DNA of 64,000 bases from RCIO01 sp965232405. GTDB lineage: Bacteria > Pseudomonadota > Alphaproteobacteria > Rhizobiales > Rhizobiaceae. Below, piece after piece: positions 15,606 through 22,699 of this stretch (its first letter is position 1; every line of letters begins with the position of its first letter). The notes under the pieces were generated by a model. The model worked only from the letters and a program-made list of their open reading frames with translations. It was not told the origin of the DNA and made no database searches. The stretch covers positions 186,001 to 250,000 of the forward strand of contig OZ246966.1 of NCBI GenBank assembly GCA_965232405.1, in the 5' to 3' direction. The position numbers and the translations under genes are program-made.

Positions 15606-17669
15606 ATGAACTCACCGGCCAACATAACCGACCCCCTCGTGCTCTTTATGCCATCGGGCAAGCGCGGGCGTTTTCCGAAGGGCACTCCTATCCTGGACGC
15701 TGCGCGTCAACTCGGCGTGTATGTGGAAAGCGTGTGCGGCGGGCGGGCGACCTGCGGACGCTGCCAGATCGAAGTGCAGGAAGGCCAGTTCGCCAAGCAC
15801 AAGATCACCTCGTCAAACGACCACATCTCGGCCAAGGGTCCCAAGGAGGAGCGCTACGAGCGCGTGCGCGGCCTGCCCGACGGCCGCCGTCTGTCTTGCT
15901 CAGCGACGATTGAGGGCGATCTGGTCATCGATGTCCCGCAGGACACGATCATCAACGCGCAGGTCGTGCGCAAGGACGCCGACACGCGTCATATCGAGCG
16001 CAATCCCGCCGTCCAGCTCTGTTATGTCGAGGTGGACGAACCCGACATGCACAAGCCGCTTGGCGATCTCGATCGCCTGAAGGTGATGCTGGAGAAAGAC
16101 TGGGGCTGGGAGGATCTGCTCGTCTCACAGCACCTTCTGCCGCAGGTTCAGCAGATCTTGCGCAAGGGCAATTGGGCCGTGACAGCCGCCATCCATCGCG
16201 ATATGGCCACCTCGCGCCCCACCATTATCGCGCTGTGGCCGGGCCTCCACAACGAAGCCTACGGCATTGCCTGCGACATCGGCTCGACCACGATCGCCAT
16301 GCATCTTGTGTCGCTGCTGTCCGGCCGCGTCGTGGCGTCCTCCGGCATCTCGAACCCGCAGATCCGCTTCGGCGAAGACCTGATGAGCCGGGTCTCCTAC
16401 GTGATGATGAACCCCGACGGCCGCGAAGCGATGACCAAGGCGGTTCGCCAGGCGGTCAACGAACTCACCGCCAAGGTGTGCAAGGAAGGCAATGTCGAGC
16501 CTGACGACGTGCTGGACGCCGTCTTCGTCGGCAACCCGATCATGCACCACCTGTTCCTGGGCATCGATCCGACAGAGCTTGGCCAGGCGCCATTCGCGCT
16601 GGCCGTGTCTGGCGCGGTGCATTCGTGGACCAGCGAAATCGGGCTGGAGATCAATCCGGGCGGACGGCTTTACGTGCTCCCCTGTATCGCGGGCCATGTC
16701 GGCGCGGATGCCGCCGCCGTCACCTTGTCGGAGGGGCCGCACCGTCAGGACGATATGATGCTTGTTGTCGATGTCGGCACCAATGCTGAGATCGTGCTTG
16801 GTAACAAGGAACGGGTAGTCGCGGCTTCCTCACCCACCGGCCCTGCTTTTGAGGGTGCGGAGATTTCCGGCGGCCAGCGCGCCGCACCCGGCGCAATCGA
16901 GCGCGTGCGCATCGACCCCGAAACGCTGGAGCCGCGCTTCCGTGTCATCGGCAGCGAATTGTGGTCCGATGAGCCGGGCTTCGCAGACGCGGTCAAATCG
17001 ACCGGCGTGTCAGGCATTTGCGGCTCAGGCATCATCGAGGTGATCGCCGAGATGTTCCTCGCCGGCATCATCTCCGAAGACGGCGTGGTGGACGGTTCGC
17101 TCTCGGCAAAAAGCCCGCGTATCGTGCAGACCGGACGCACGCACGGATATGTGCTCAGCGACGGCGAACCGCGCATTACGATCACCCAGAACGATGTGCG
17201 CGCCATCCAGCTGGCAAAATCAGCTCTTTATGCCGGCACCCGGTTGCTGATGGAAAAGATCGGGACCGATCATGTCGACGCGATCCGCTTTGCCGGCGCG
17301 TTCGGTTCCTTCATCGACCCCAAATACGCAATGGTGCTGGGACTTATCCCCGACTGCGACCTCGATCATGTCAGCGCCGTCGGAAACGCAGCCGGTACTG
17401 GTGCGCGCATGGCGCTTCTGAACCGCGACCATCGGCGCGAAATCGAGGATACGGTGCGCCGTATCGAGAAGATCGAGACAGCGCTCGAACCGCGTTTCCA
17501 GGAGCATTTCGTTCACGCGATGGCCCTGCCCAACAAGGTGGATGCCTTCCCCAAACTGGCGGAACGGGTGACACTGCCAGTGCGCAAACAGTCGCCCGAA
17601 CTGGAAATGGCGGGCGGACCGCGCCGTCGTTCGCGCGAGGAGCGGGCGGCGCGCCGCAACCGCCGCTGA
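15606..17669 (+). CDS. RamA-like corrinoid reductive activator ([2Fe-2S] + ASKHA, DUF4445)
   Basis: The 687-residue protein starts with a plant-type ferredoxin domain whose cluster cysteines are 44, 50, 53 and 98 (ESVCGGRATCGRC ... LSCSA). It continues into a DUF4445/ASKHA ATPase with ACDIGSTTIAMHL as phosphate-binding loop and VVDVGTNAEIVLG and AGAFGSF as further nucleotide motifs. Such proteins use ATP to drive reduction of inactive Co(II) corrinoid to Co(I). It should rescue the corrinoid protein at 6887. The ATG at 15606 is 61 bases after the MtgA-like gene. The C-terminus is very basic (about 660-687). An activator is expected in an air-exposed organism, where Co(I) is easily oxidised. 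Confidence 0.93.
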   Translation: MNSPANITDPLVLFMPSGKRGRFPKGTPILDAARQLGVYVESVCGGRATCGRCQIEVQEGQFAKHKITSSNDHISAKGPKEERYERVRGLPDGRRLSCSATIEGDLVIDVPQDTIINAQVVRKDADTRHIERNPAVQLCYVEVDEPDMHKPLGDLDRLKVMLEKDWGWEDLLVSQHLLPQVQQILRKGNWAVTAAIHRDMATSRPTIIALWPGLHNEAYGIACDIGSTTIAMHLVSLLSGRVVASSGISNPQIRFGEDLMSRVSYVMMNPDGREAMTKAVRQAVNELTAKVCKEGNVEPDDVLDAVFVGNPIMHHLFLGIDPTELGQAPFALAVSGAVHSWTSEIGLEINPGGRLYVLPCIAGHVGADAAAVTLSEGPHRQDDMMLVVDVGTNAEIVLGNKERVVAASSPTGPAFEGAEISGGQRAAPGAIERVRIDPETLEPRFRVIGSELWSDEPGFADAVKSTGVSGICGSGIIEVIAEMFLAGIISEDGVVDGSLSAKSPRIVQTGRTHGYVLSDGEPRITITQNDVRAIQLAKSALYAGTRLLMEKIGTDHVDAIRFAGAFGSFIDPKYAMVLGLIPDCDLDHVSAVGNAAGTGARMALLNRDHRREIEDTVRRIEKIETALEPRFQEHFVHAMALPNKVDAFPKLAERVTLPVRKQSPELEMAGGPRRRSREERAARRNRR

Positions 17670-17765
17670 CCGCAATCCATTTGCCGGGTGCGGAATTTCC
17701 GTGCAATCTTGAGCCTTGCCGGCCACGCAATCGGCTGAGAGACGATGTGGCCCGGAGTTTGGGTG

Positions 17766-18737
17766 ATGGCCAGTCTCAAAAGCCGTTTTATTGAGCTCTA
17801 TCTCCGCCATACGAGGAAAAAGGCGTTTTCCTCAGCAGCCGCATTTCGCGCGCGTATTAAAAGTGCGCGCAGGCGCGAAACACACCAGCCACCACGCAGG
17901 CTGGCCGCGAAGGTGGATATCGAACACCACACGCTGCACGGCATCCCGGTCTACGAGGTGCGCCCCCGCAACCTGCAAGGTCTGCCTCGCGGCAAGCGGA
18001 TTCTGTACTTTCACGGCGGCGCCTATGTCTTTGAAATCACGCCACATCACTGGCATCTGATTGCCGAACTTGCCTGCCGGCTCGATGCACACATCACGGT
18101 GCCGATTTATCGGTTGGCGCCTGAGTACACCTTTGACGACATTTTTGGTCCCGTCCGGGCGCTCTATCGCGAAGTGGTGAGAAAGACGCCGCCTGACCGG
18201 TTCGTCCTGATAGGCGATTCCGCCGGTGCGCATATGGCCGTCGTGCTGACGATGATGGCGGCGAAGGAAAATCTGCCGCGCGCCGACAGGCTGGTTCTCA
18301 TATCACCCGGCCTGGACATGTCGACCAGCAATCCGCGACTGCGCGAACTGGAAAAGGCCGATCCCTGGCTGGGAATCGAAGGTGGAATGGAGGCCGTGCG
18401 GCTCTATGCGCCCGGCTTCAGCCTGCGGGATTGGCGGGTCAGCCCGGTCTTCGGCGACCTTTCCGTTCTGCCGAGATCGCTGGTACTGACAGGCACCCGC
18501 GACATGCTGAGCGCCGATGTGCAGATATTCGTCGACAAGGCGAGGCAGGAGGGCGCCGATGTGGAACTCGTCATCGGCCAGAACATGATCCATGTCTGGC
18601 CGCTGATCGACATGCCGGAATCGCGCCCGGCCCGGGACCGTATCGTCGACTTTGTTTCAGACGGCGACGATGGGCCGAGCCCGATGCCTGGCTCCCGTGT
18701 CAGGCCGGCAGCGGCTCGCGAAACGTCTCCATCGTAG
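17766..18737 (+). CDS. Alpha/beta hydrolase, HSL-like esterase family
   Basis: A 323-residue hydrolase with the hormone-sensitive-lipase oxyanion motif FHGGAY and nucleophile GDSAG; the acid and histidine are in the later TRD and MIHVWP regions. It would hydrolyse short-chain or acyl esters in the cytosol. I took the ATG at 17766 (GGAG nine bases before) over the in-frame ATG at 17745. Its 3' end overlaps the LysR gene by 38 bases tail to tail, and its last ~25 residues look like read-through tail, not fold. Substrate unknown. Confidence 0.9.
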   Translation: MASLKSRFIELYLRHTRKKAFSSAAAFRARIKSARRRETHQPPRRLAAKVDIEHHTLHGIPVYEVRPRNLQGLPRGKRILYFHGGAYVFEITPHHWHLIAELACRLDAHITVPIYRLAPEYTFDDIFGPVRALYREVVRKTPPDRFVLIGDSAGAHMAVVLTMMAAKENLPRADRLVLISPGLDMSTSNPRLRELEKADPWLGIEGGMEAVRLYAPGFSLRDWRVSPVFGDLSVLPRSLVLTGTRDMLSADVQIFVDKARQEGADVELVIGQNMIHVWPLIDMPESRPARDRIVDFVSDGDDGPSPMPGSRVRPAAARETSPS

Positions 18738-19596
18738 CGCGAATATGGTCGGCAGCCGCCCGCACCGGCGCGGAAGCCTCGCTCGCCATCTGCATGCACA
18801 GATTGTAGCTCGACAGAACCGGCAGTCCGTGTTCGGGGCCAAGCGCCACGATATCGTCGCCGATGAACGACCGCGGCAGCGGCGCAACCGCCAGATCGGC
18901 CAGAATTGCGGCGCGCTGGCCTGCCGTATGCGCGCTCATATAGGCGATCCGGTATTCGTGCCCGTCGCGACCCAGCGCCTCAAGCGCATCGGCCCGCCAG
19001 GCGCAGCCCTCTTCCCACACCGAAACCGGCAGCGGGCAACGCAGATACGCACTGCCGCCCTTGGCGCCGGCCCAAACGACCGGCTCATTGAGCAGGACTT
19101 CGGCCTCCGCCGGGATGCTCTTGCATGAGGTGAATAGGCAAATGTCCAGTTCGCCCTGGCTCAGCCGCTCGCGCAGCTTGGACGACTGGTCGATCGTTAC
19201 ATCGACGGCAACGGCCGGGTGCGACTTGGCGAACCGCTTCAAGACGCCCGGCAGCACCCGCTCTCCATAGTCGTCGGGCGAACCCACCCGCACCACGCCG
19301 GAAACCTCCGGTACGACGAACTTCGAAACCGCATCGCGATTGATCGCCAACAGACGCCTTGCATAACCCAGCAGGATCTCCCCGTCGGTGGTCAGCGAAA
19401 CCGAACGCGCGTCACGTGTGAAGACGGCGCAACGAAGCTGGTCTTCGAGCTTCTTGATCTGCATCGAAACTGCCGACGGAGTCCGGAACACCGCACTCGC
19501 CGCGGCTGTGAAGCTGCCGGTTTCGGCAATCGCGACAAAGGTGCGCAACACATCAAGTTCCAGAAGCGGCAGCGGATGATTGAGCGGTGCGGTCAT
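18700..19596 (-). CDS. LysR family transcriptional regulator
   Basis: The 298-residue protein has an N-terminal winged HTH (about 10-70; LDVLRTFVAIAETGSFTAAASAVFRTPSAVSMQIKKLE is split here as the canonical LysR helix pair) and a C-terminal effector domain. It diverges from two small genes (51-aa and DUF1127), which is the usual LysR target position. The 131-base gap holds an ATTCA/TGAAT arm pair. Effector unknown. Confidence 0.93.
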   Translation of the reverse strand: MTAPLNHPLPLLELDVLRTFVAIAETGSFTAAASAVFRTPSAVSMQIKKLEDQLRCAVFTRDARSVSLTTDGEILLGYARRLLAINRDAVSKFVVPEVSGVVRVGSPDDYGERVLPGVLKRFAKSHPAVAVDVTIDQSSKLRERLSQGELDICLFTSCKSIPAEAEVLLNEPVVWAGAKGGSAYLRCPLPVSVWEEGCAWRADALEALGRDGHEYRIAYMSAHTAGQRAAILADLAVAPLPRSFIGDDIVALGPEHGLPVLSSYNLCMQMASEASAPVRAAADHIRATMETFREPLPA

Positions 19597-19631
19597 GGCG
19601 TAGGCCTCTTTAGATCAATTTCTCTGAACCA

Positions 19632-19660
19632 ATTCATCATTTCATTTCGTTTGATTGAAT
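19632..19660. promoter_or_regulatory. Candidate LysR operator
   Basis: ATTCA (19632-19636) and TGAAT (19656-19660) form an interrupted inverted repeat in the AT-rich divergent region. It sits 36 bases upstream of the LysR start and 68 bases before the 51-aa gene. A single pair of short arms is weak evidence. Confidence 0.35.
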
Positions 19661-19727
19661 ATCATCACGCCGGCATAGTCAACCTCACAAACGCAGACCC
19701 ATACGACGCAACCGAAGGAAACCACTC

Positions 19728-19883
19728 ATGTTTGCCGTAACCGCATTCGCGCTTCTCGTTGACGGCATGGCCGGTGCGTTCCGCACGCCTGCACACCACG
19801 GGCAGACCGACCCACGGCAGCGCACACCGCATACCGGCCTCACCCGCCGGACTGACATCAAATCACCCCGCGAACGCGCCTGA
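19728..19883 (+). CDS. Small protein, 51 aa, unknown
   Basis: The reading frame begins with an ATG at 19728 preceded by GAAGGAAA at good spacing and runs to a TGA at 19881-19883. The first ~18 residues are mildly hydrophobic (MFAVTAFALLVDGMAGAF); the rest is polar and basic. It sits between the LysR promoter region and the DUF1127 gene, 46 bases before the latter. No family is recognised. The ribosome site and position support it; composition does not prove it. Confidence 0.5.
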   Translation: MFAVTAFALLVDGMAGAFRTPAHHGQTDPRQRTPHTGLTRRTDIKSPRERA

Positions 19884-19929
19884 GGGCGCACCAGCAACAA
19901 AGCAGCAAGACCAGGAAAGGATCAGCACA

Positions 19930-20106
19930 ATGTCCGTTATCGGAACTCTTCAGCAAATCGTCGGCCAGTACCGGGCCCGGCGCGAACGCAACCGCACCAT
20001 CGAGATCGTCAACGCCCTGCCCCCGGATATCCGCAGGGACATCGGCTGGCCCGGCTTCTACCCGGACATCACCGCCAGGGCCGACGGAGCGCGCCATCGC
20101 CGATGA
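19930..20106 (+). CDS. DUF1127-like small protein
   Basis: A 58-residue basic protein (MSVIGTLQQIVGQYRARRERN ...) whose second half, with RTIEIVNALPPDIRRDIGWP, follows the DUF1127 pattern ending in R-D-I-G. DUF1127 proteins in rhizobia act in small-RNA and nutrient-linked regulation in some cases; this one is untested. AGGAAAGGA precedes the ATG. A strong terminator follows 20 bases after the stop. It is probably controlled by the divergent LysR. Confidence 0.8.
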   Translation: MSVIGTLQQIVGQYRARRERNRTIEIVNALPPDIRRDIGWPGFYPDITARADGARHRR

Positions 20107-20125
20107 TCTGTACGACAGCCCTATG

Positions 20126-20154
20126 AATGCCGCCGGCCCCGCACCGGCGGCATT
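20126..20154 (+). terminator. Rho-independent-like terminator after the DUF1127 gene
   Basis: AATGCCGCCGG (20126-20136) and CCGGCGGCATT (20144-20154) are perfect eleven-base complements with a seven-base loop, followed by TGCATTT. The 266-base gap 20107-20372 otherwise holds only the promoter region of the GlxA-family gene. Confidence 0.8.
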
Positions 20155-20290
20155 TGCATTTCTGGAAAGGCTGTCCACTGCTGCTTCAACGACCGCATGC
20201 GCTGCACAACGGGTCGGCACATACCCCGCACCGCAAAACAAGCCGCAACTGCACAACCAACTATTTGCCTGTTAGCGAAATAGTATCTCG

Positions 20291-20312
20291 TTGACAGAAA
20301 AAGCGTTTTCTG
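20291..20312 (+). promoter_or_regulatory. Palindrome over a -35-like TTGACA before the GlxA/GbdR-like gene
   Basis: CAGAAAA (20295-20301) and TTTTCTG (20306-20312) are perfect arms around AGCG and overlap TTGACA (20291-20296). It lies 60 bases upstream of the regulator start. It could be an autoregulatory operator; no clear -10 box follows at 17 bases. Confidence 0.35.
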
Positions 20313-20372
20313 ATTTCGGATTTCCCTGCGCGACATTGAGCATTCGCTGCCAGCAAGCCGCGGGAGACGCGA

Positions 20373-21374
20373 TTGTCCTCGAAGCCAGCATACAAACGCT
20401 CTATCGTTTTCTTTCTCGTGCCAGACTTCACGATGATGGCGTTCGCCACGGCGCTCGAGCCGCTTCGCGCGGCCAATCGCATGTTGGGATACGACGCCTA
20501 TCGGTGGCGCCTTTCCAGCCTCGACGGCCAGAACGTACGCGCCTCCAATGGTGTCGAATGCTCCGTCAGCACTTCATTGGAGGAGGAGCGCAAGCTGATG
20601 ACTGGCCCCGATCGGCCGTCAATGGTCGTGGTCTGCGGCGGAGTCGGCATAGAGAACTTCCAAAGCCGCACGGCGCTGGCCTGGCTTCGCGAAGAACACA
20701 ACCGGGGTGTTGCGATCGGCGGCCTGTGCACCGGCGCGCACGTTCTTGCCCGCGCCGGACTTCTGGCCAACAGGCGCTGCGCGATCCATTGGGAAAACCT
20801 GCCCGGCTTCCAGGAAGCTTTTCCAAAGGTGAATGTGTTTGCCGACCTGTTCGAGGTCGATTCCAACATCTACACCTGCGCCGGCGGAACGGCGTCGCTT
20901 GACATGATGCTGAAGCTGATCGGCGAGGATTTCGACGACACGCTGGTCAACCGCGTTTGCGAACAGTTCCTGACCGACCGGGTGCGCAGCCCGACCGACC
21001 GTCAACGTTTGCCGCTGCGCGCAAGGCTCGGTGTCCAGAACTCCAAGGTCCTGACCATCATCGAACTGATGGAGGCGAACCTGACCGAGCCGCTGTCGCT
21101 CGTCGAAATCGCCGACCATGTCGGGTTGTCGCGTCGCCAGATCGAACGGCTGTTCAGGCAGGAGATGGGCCGCTCGCCTGCGCGTTACTACCTTGAAATC
21201 AGGCTGGACCGCGCGCGGCACCTTCTGTTGCAGTCGTCATTGCCCGTGGTCGAGGTTGCGGTCGCCTGCGGCTTTGTCTCCGCCTCGCATTTTTCCAAAT
21301 GCTACCGCGAGCTTTATGCCCGCTCGCCGCAGCAGGAGCGCGCCGAGCGCCGGCAACTGAACGCAGCGGCCTGA
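20373..21374 (+). CDS. GlxA/GbdR-like AraC-family transcriptional regulator
   Basis: The 333-residue protein joins a DJ-1/PfpI-like amidotransferase domain (about 10-190, with the GGLCTGAH elbow) to a C-terminal AraC HTH (about 225-325; SLVEIADHVGLSRRQIERLFRQEMG and VAVACGFVSASHFSKCYRELY). This is the architecture of GbdR, CdhR, SouR and ArgR regulators, which respond to glycine betaine/dimethylglycine, carnitine, sarcosine or arginine. Lying between the corrinoid locus and the DMGDH/Sox genes, it is the obvious candidate activator for methylamine catabolism here. The effector is inferred from neighbours, not readable from sequence. Confidence 0.9.
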   Translation: MSSKPAYKRSIVFFLVPDFTMMAFATALEPLRAANRMLGYDAYRWRLSSLDGQNVRASNGVECSVSTSLEEERKLMTGPDRPSMVVVCGGVGIENFQSRTALAWLREEHNRGVAIGGLCTGAHVLARAGLLANRRCAIHWENLPGFQEAFPKVNVFADLFEVDSNIYTCAGGTASLDMMLKLIGEDFDDTLVNRVCEQFLTDRVRSPTDRQRLPLRARLGVQNSKVLTIIELMEANLTEPLSLVEIADHVGLSRRQIERLFRQEMGRSPARYYLEIRLDRARHLLLQSSLPVVEVAVACGFVSASHFSKCYRELYARSPQQERAERRQLNAAA

Positions 21375-21387
21375 CCCAGGGTCCCGG

Positions 21388-22248
21388 CTAGCGATCATCC
21401 CAGAACAGGGTACGACCGCGCCAGCGCTTTTCCCCGACCTGGCAATCATAGGCGCTGTCATCCGCAACGGGGATCGCGCCTGCTTCGATATCAGGCGCCA
21501 TGGCGATTTCCAGAACCAGCTTGCGCCTGACGGCCTCCGGAAAGTTCGACCACTCGGTGACGGGCACCACAAAGGCGCCCGGCCCGCCGATCACGCAGTG
21601 CGTGTAGTAGATATCCAGATCCGGGATACCAAACGCACTGATGAGCCCGCCGTCGGTCATCAGCGGCAAGCCATTGATGATGATACCGCGCGAGACGAGA
21701 TCGTTGCGCACGACATCGACCCATTCGCCCTGATTGTTCGGCCCGTCACCCGAAACGTCGACCACCCGCTTCAGACCGCGAAAAGCGCTTTCGGCAAACA
21801 GATCGTTGGCGTAGCGCAGACCACCGGAGATCGAGGTTCGCCGTGCGCTGTTCGGGGCGCTGGTGCGTATCGTCTCCGCCACACGCTCGGCGTCCTCACG
21901 GCTGGCAATGATTGTCCAGGGCAGGATGAGATGCTGCGACTGATCGCCGGCCCACTCGAAATAGGCAATCGCGATCCGCCCGTGTATGCCCTCCTTGATC
22001 GCGTTGATGACCTGATCGTGCGTTATCGCGGCCGAGTAGCCTTCGCGTTGTATCTGCAATTCGTCATGCGACATCGACAGTGAGATATCGACGGCCAGCA
22101 CAAGCTCGACATCGACAATTTCCTGCGCCGCTACCGGCTTTGGTTTCAGGGCGATTGCGCCTGCCAGAAGCAGCAACACGAATGCCATTCGTACCGCCTT
22201 GTGGGGTGATCTTTGCGCAAATCTCGCATGCATGGAACGTGTGATCAT
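21388..22248 (-). CDS. DUF1194 secreted vWA-like protein
   Basis: The 286-residue protein starts with a signal peptide (basic N-region, then hydrophobic core MAFVLLLLAGAIAL, cleavage near PVAAQ). The mature part starts IVDVELVLAVDISLSMS, a vWA-type first strand with the DxSxS metal site, as in DUF1194. Function of the family is unknown; a periplasmic protein-binding role is typical of vWA folds. I took the ATG at 22248, preceded by AGGTG; the open frame upstream (to 22431) crosses a decayed paralogue. It converges with the GlxA-family gene 13 bases away. Confidence 0.9.
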   Translation of the reverse strand: MITRSMHARFAQRSPHKAVRMAFVLLLLAGAIALKPKPVAAQEIVDVELVLAVDISLSMSHDELQIQREGYSAAITHDQVINAIKEGIHGRIAIAYFEWAGDQSQHLILPWTIIASREDAERVAETIRTSAPNSARRTSISGGLRYANDLFAESAFRGLKRVVDVSGDGPNNQGEWVDVVRNDLVSRGIIINGLPLMTDGGLISAFGIPDLDIYYTHCVIGGPGAFVVPVTEWSNFPEAVRRKLVLEIAMAPDIEAGAIPVADDSAYDCQVGEKRWRGRTLFWDDR

Positions 22249-22252
22249 CGTA

Positions 22253-22504
22253 TCACCTGCCTTGCCAGAGCCCCTCGCCTGTCGTGAAATCCGTTCTCCC
22301 CGCTGAATTTCTCGCCGCTCCGCCAGCCATCGGCAGCGTGTTCCACCCGTTTGACGGATGGTTGTCACAGCAACTGTCGAGTGAAAGCACCAGTTCCAGA
22401 TCGACTGGTTCGGATGCGGCGGCAAATGCACCGTTCACAGACGGCCGGGCTTGCGCCCTGCCGCTCAGTGCGGCCCGCCTGCGTCGTGCGACCGCGTTCA
22501 TCAT
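22253..22504 (-). pseudogene. Remnant of a second DUF1194 gene
   Basis: This stretch encodes, in one frame, a basic start, then FAAASEPVDLELVLSLDSCCDN. The EPVDLELVLSLDS part lines up closely with EIVDVELVLAVDIS of the intact DUF1194 gene just downstream on the same strand. After that the likeness stops and the frame ends at 22253. DUF1194 genes can occur in tandem, so a former paralogue reduced by deletion to its first ~45 codons is the best reading. It is not likely to make a functional protein. Confidence 0.5.
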
Positions 22505-22699
22505 TGGCAGGATAGGCCAAACATGCGGTTGGGGAAGCGCATTGCCACGCTGTGCCGCGTCATTCCCTTCACATTTGCGAGAGTGTACCGGCTAGAGCAT
22601 GGTTGCTTTGCCGGCTTACACGCAAATGACTGACTTTAGTGGCGTTCTGCGCGGCTTTGGGGACCAGCAGACGACTGAATGAGAGCAACCGATTCGCGG
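22505..22699. other. Non-coding stretch after the DMGDH-like gene
   Basis: With the pseudogene this makes a 451-base gap (22249-22699), the longest in the window. I see no convincing gene, hairpin terminator or RNA in this part; short frames on both strands have no ribosome site or protein-like composition. Confidence 0.6.

Noticed and set aside
22284..22595. 103-aa plus-strand frame in the DUF1194 gap
   Set aside because: Low-complexity Ser/Ala/Arg composition, no ribosome site, and the opposite strand explains the sequence as a gene remnant.
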